This document shows, piece after piece, positions 61,192 through 64,000 of a DNA stretch of 64,000 bases; within the stretch, counting starts at the first letter, position 1; each line of letters opens with the position of its first letter. Source of the stretch: Tyto alba (lineage: Eukaryota > Chordata > Aves > Strigiformes > Tytonidae); assembly GCF_018691265.1 (NCBI RefSeq), contig NW_024881322.1, positions 12,389,989 to 12,453,988 on the forward strand, given 5' to 3'. Made by a program: the position numbers and the translations under genes. Below the pieces are notes generated by a model. That model did not search any database. It saw nothing but the letters and a program-made list of their open reading frames with translations, and had not been told where the DNA came from.

Positions 61192-61600
61192 GCCGGGCTC
61201 AGGCGTCCTCCGGGGGGCTGGGGACCAGCATCAGGATGCCCCGGCCCCGCAGCCGCGCTCCCTTCCTCTTCCCCGAGCTGCCGAGGCCGAAGGAGAGAGG
61301 GAACAGGATGGGGGAGACCAGCGGCGCCTCAAGGCGAAGGCATCCTTCCCGCCAGGCGAACGCTGCTGCTCTCGGAGAAGCCGGGGAGCATGCGAGCGCT
61401 TTGGCAGAGAGAGCCGAACGGCGAGCTGCAGCCGCCCTGCCGAGAGGCGCAGAGAAAATGGCAAGGGGAGGGAAGCGAGGCTGATGCTGCCTGGGACCCA
61501 GGGGAGAGAGGAGGATAAAAGTGGAGCAAGGAGGCAGGGCACGTGTCGAGGAGCAGCACCATAAGCACTCAAACTGATGGACGCCGTCTCCAGCGCTGAG

Positions 61601-64000
61601 GTTCGGCGCTGACTGCGGTGTCTGTGTATGTATCTGGCCACAACTAGTTATACAAGCATGGTATTTATGGGGCCGGGCAGGGAGTCTTCTGTGGCTGCCA
61701 GTTGTTTGCCAGTAGAGACCAGTCTCTCCCATTTTAGCCAGTGCCTTTGGATGGAGCTGTTATTTCAACTGGGGGGTGGGGTGGGCTGGGAAAAATATAC
61801 AGACATGCCTGATGTTGGAAAAGCTCTGGGAGAAACACTCTACTCAGTGGTGGGACTGTGAGCTGCCCCTCTCTTAGTATTTGTTTGTAACAAAAATGCC
61901 TTTGCCTATGCCCTTTTATTAAAACATCTTTAAAAACTGTAAAACTGTGCCTGCTCGCAGTTGCAGTTATCGCCACCTTCTCTTTTCCACCCCCCCACTC
62001 AGCGACTGCAATGCAACAGCACCAGCATGCACTGCATACTGTAAATTAGTCAAGGTTTCTTTCATAAATAATATATTGTACAGCAGGCCTAAAGGGTCAA
62101 AGTGCTAAATTCCAGCCCTGCAAACTATGCAGGACCCTCGGCTCCTGGATGTTTCAGGTGCGGTTCTGCAACGTGCCGAGCACGCTAAACGCTCGAAAGG
62201 CACCACCTGGAAGAACTGTGAGCTTTCCCCATGGTTGGCGGGGAGAGACAAGCACATTCATTACCTCTCAGATTCTAAGTCGTGTGTGTTTAGGTGTCTC
62301 AGAGACCCATTTTTAAAAGCAAGCACCTAAATGCTTAAATTGGGCCTGAAAAAATGGAGCATAGGTTCCTAAGGAAAATACACTAAGAAACTTTCATCAA
62401 GATTAAGATTTCTAACAGAAAAGAAAAACAAACCAACCCAAAACTCCTCCAAGCTACACAACCCCCAAACTGCTCATAAAATTTGTTTTTTTTAATGAGG
62501 TGCCCATTTCCATATAACTTTGATTTTACTTTCAACATTGTCAAGACCTTGCTGTTGCAGTGAATTTTAAATCAAAAAACACTCTATTTTTACACTGAAA
62601 TACCTTTTACTTAGAAACACGAGTTATTTCATATTTTCCTATGAACTTAAAAAAATCAGAATGAGATCAATGAAAAATAGGCTCATCAAACAACACGCTC
62701 AAATCAGAAATATGTTTTGAAAGCGCAAGACTGCCTTTTTACATTTTCATTGTCCTGATTGAAAAAGTCAAGTCAGTAATTTATAGCACTGGAAAAATTC
62801 CCTGAGGATGAGAAAAATCATTTCCTGTTCTAGCCACCAGATCCCACGGATGCTTTGGGAATATTACGGGATAGCTTTACTCATGAGGAAAGTGGCTTAT
62901 CACACTCAGCAAGATCACACATCCAACCCTAGTCACCTCTCTCTTACATTTGTCAGGTACTGCACAACGCCACAAAGTGTTTTACCTCAGCAGCAGATTT
63001 ATCCTGGTCTTTCCAGAGGGGCTGTCACATTGCTGATGTGATGGAGGATTCACTCCCAAATCTGATCTTTTAAATGTTTACAGTTGTTGTCCTGCTTGTA
63101 AGAGGGCTGGGACTCCTTCCAGCTTTCCAAGCCTTCCTGCTCAGTTATTTCACAAACACAGCCTGGCAATAGTCTGTAATCACTCTGCACTTTAACCCTC
63201 TTCCCTCCTATGTGAGTATTCCCATCAGCACTTGGGGAACTACTCATGTAATTAACAATAAGCACATGTCTAAAAGTTTCCAGGCTAGTGCTTTAGAAGA
63301 CATGCGATGCAGCTTTGACAGATGGGAAAGGAGGAGACAATCTAATAGAAGCCAGATAAATACACAAACACACACACACATATATATATACACACATACA
63401 TGTATGTATATACATACATACATGTATATATAACTATTACCTACCTATGCATTTGTTATTTTTATGTTTGTTTCTGGCTTGGTTTGTAATTCAAGGGTCG
63501 AATTTTCAACTGTCCAAAGGGCAGTGAGAACTTGCCCTTCCTCTGATACTTTTTTCCTGTTAGAACTTTCCTTTTCTATACCAAAAAGTTGGCTTACTGA
63601 ACATTTACAGCACAGCATAAGAGAGTGATTTCTTGAAAGATGCATGGTGTTATCCTTGCTGGTCAACAGTAGGTCTACAGCTGGTTTTGCAATGCAAGCA
63701 CAGCTGGCCCTTCAACACTGCAATAACTAGTAAAGATTATTTTTCATCTGTGATTTTGCTCTCAACAAGCTCACTTTGAAGCTGTCCAAATTGACGACCA
63801 AAATCAGATCTCACTCAGGGCAGTGACAGTCCAGTATGAACCAGTTAAAACACTGGCTTTATAGAAGGGGAAGCCAGCTAAAGCTCTGTTCCTTACAGAT
63901 TAGTGGTGCCATGCTCATTCTGGTATAAGTGAGCCTACAGTTTGGGTCAGTGATAAATGAAATGAACAGGACTGGTGTGATGGGTTTGGAGGGTTTGATT
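61601..64000. other. Upstream flank, no recognised gene
   Basis: Sequence beyond the CpG-rich region. A weak MIR-like trace occurs near 62870-62960 and a CA/TA microsatellite at 63362-63432. In mammals ITPRID1 lies further in this direction, but I recognise none of its exons here. Confidence 0.5.
63362..63432. repeat. (CA)n/(TA)n/(CATA)n microsatellite
   Basis: Compound dinucleotide/tetranucleotide run: CACACACACA, TATATATATA, then ACATACATGTATGTATATAC units. Confidence 0.93.

Larger units (their letters stand above)
61020..61600 (-). promoter_or_regulatory. PPP1R17: CpG-rich promoter-like region, probable PPP1R17 5' end
   Basis: About 580 bp rich in CG dinucleotides (GCGAGGCGG, GCGCGATTTGGCGTCGG, CCGTCGC, GCCGAACGGCGAGC). 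It contains a perfect-looking RFX X-box (61178-61191), a GATA-type TTATCTA (61164-61170) and an E-box CACGTG near 61540. A minus-strand splice donor TTT|GTAAGTAC ends a possible non-coding exon at 61065. PPP1R17 needs an upstream non-coding exon on this strand. This is the best candidate in the window, but transcription direction is inferred. Confidence 0.45.

Noticed and set aside
60507..61484. 325-codon + strand open frame rich in Lys, Arg and Glu
   Set aside because: Its core is the GAAAAA/GGAAAA microsatellite, and the frames on both strands are artefacts of the purine tract. The flanking parts show no domain.
54990..64000. ITPRID1 3' exons expected from mammalian gene order
   Set aside because: No minus-strand frame here has content I can tie to ITPRID1.

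Overview
This is a vertebrate, almost certainly avian, genomic window. CR1 LINE 3' ends of three types occur in both orientations. One LTR resembles an avian-type endogenous retrovirus LTR, there are traces of old MIR/L3-like repeats, and the genes are split by long introns. Most long open frames are not genes. They come from low-complexity DNA, mainly a CTT tract and a GAAAAA tract, or from chance.

Two convergent protein-coding genes can be read exon by exon. On the + strand the window opens near the 3' end of PDE1C, the calcium/calmodulin-dependent cyclic nucleotide phosphodiesterase 1C. Its charged C-terminal tail is encoded by exons at 960-1263 and 4718-4792 and by a tiny terminal coding exon at 17657-17670, all joined in phase 1. 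The catalytic domain lies upstream of the window. On the - strand the whole coding region of PPP1R17 (G-substrate, the PKG-regulated protein phosphatase inhibitor of cerebellar Purkinje cells) lies in four coding exons: 54439-54358, 52539-52387, 50929-50768 and 44057-43978. Together they encode 158 residues with both KPRRKDTPA phosphorylation motifs. PDE1C and PPP1R17 are also neighbours in convergent orientation in mammals, so the gene order supports both calls.

Layout: 1-17.7 kb holds the PDE1C tail exons and introns, with a 31-bp minisatellite at 7.6 kb, a CR1 at 8.3 kb and a GC-rich patch at 14.7 kb. 17.7-44.0 kb is the intergenic interval, with CR1 copies at 21.4, 30.8 and 39.8 kb, an ancient L3/CR1-like element split by a CTT microsatellite at 36-37 kb, an LTR at 37.6-38.25 kb and a GC-rich island at 29.6-30.1 kb. 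44.0-54.5 kb is PPP1R17. 54.5-64 kb is upstream of PPP1R17. It contains a 350-bp GAAAAA purine tract directly beside a CpG-rich, promoter-like region at 61.0-61.6 kb that has an RFX X-box and a minus-strand splice donor. That region is the best candidate for the PPP1R17 first exon and promoter.

Functionally both genes act in cyclic nucleotide signalling: PDE1C hydrolyses cAMP and cGMP, while PPP1R17 is switched on by cGMP-dependent kinase to inhibit PP2A/PP1. The most interesting unexplained signals are + strand exon-like sequences downstream of the PDE1C stop. A strong acceptor plus short frame at 44732-44778 lies inside a PPP1R17 intron, and a symmetric 66-nt phase 1-1 exon-like segment lies at 26626-26691. 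Either could give a longer PDE1C isoform transcribed antisense across PPP1R17. No microbial system, CRISPR array or clear RNA gene is visible.
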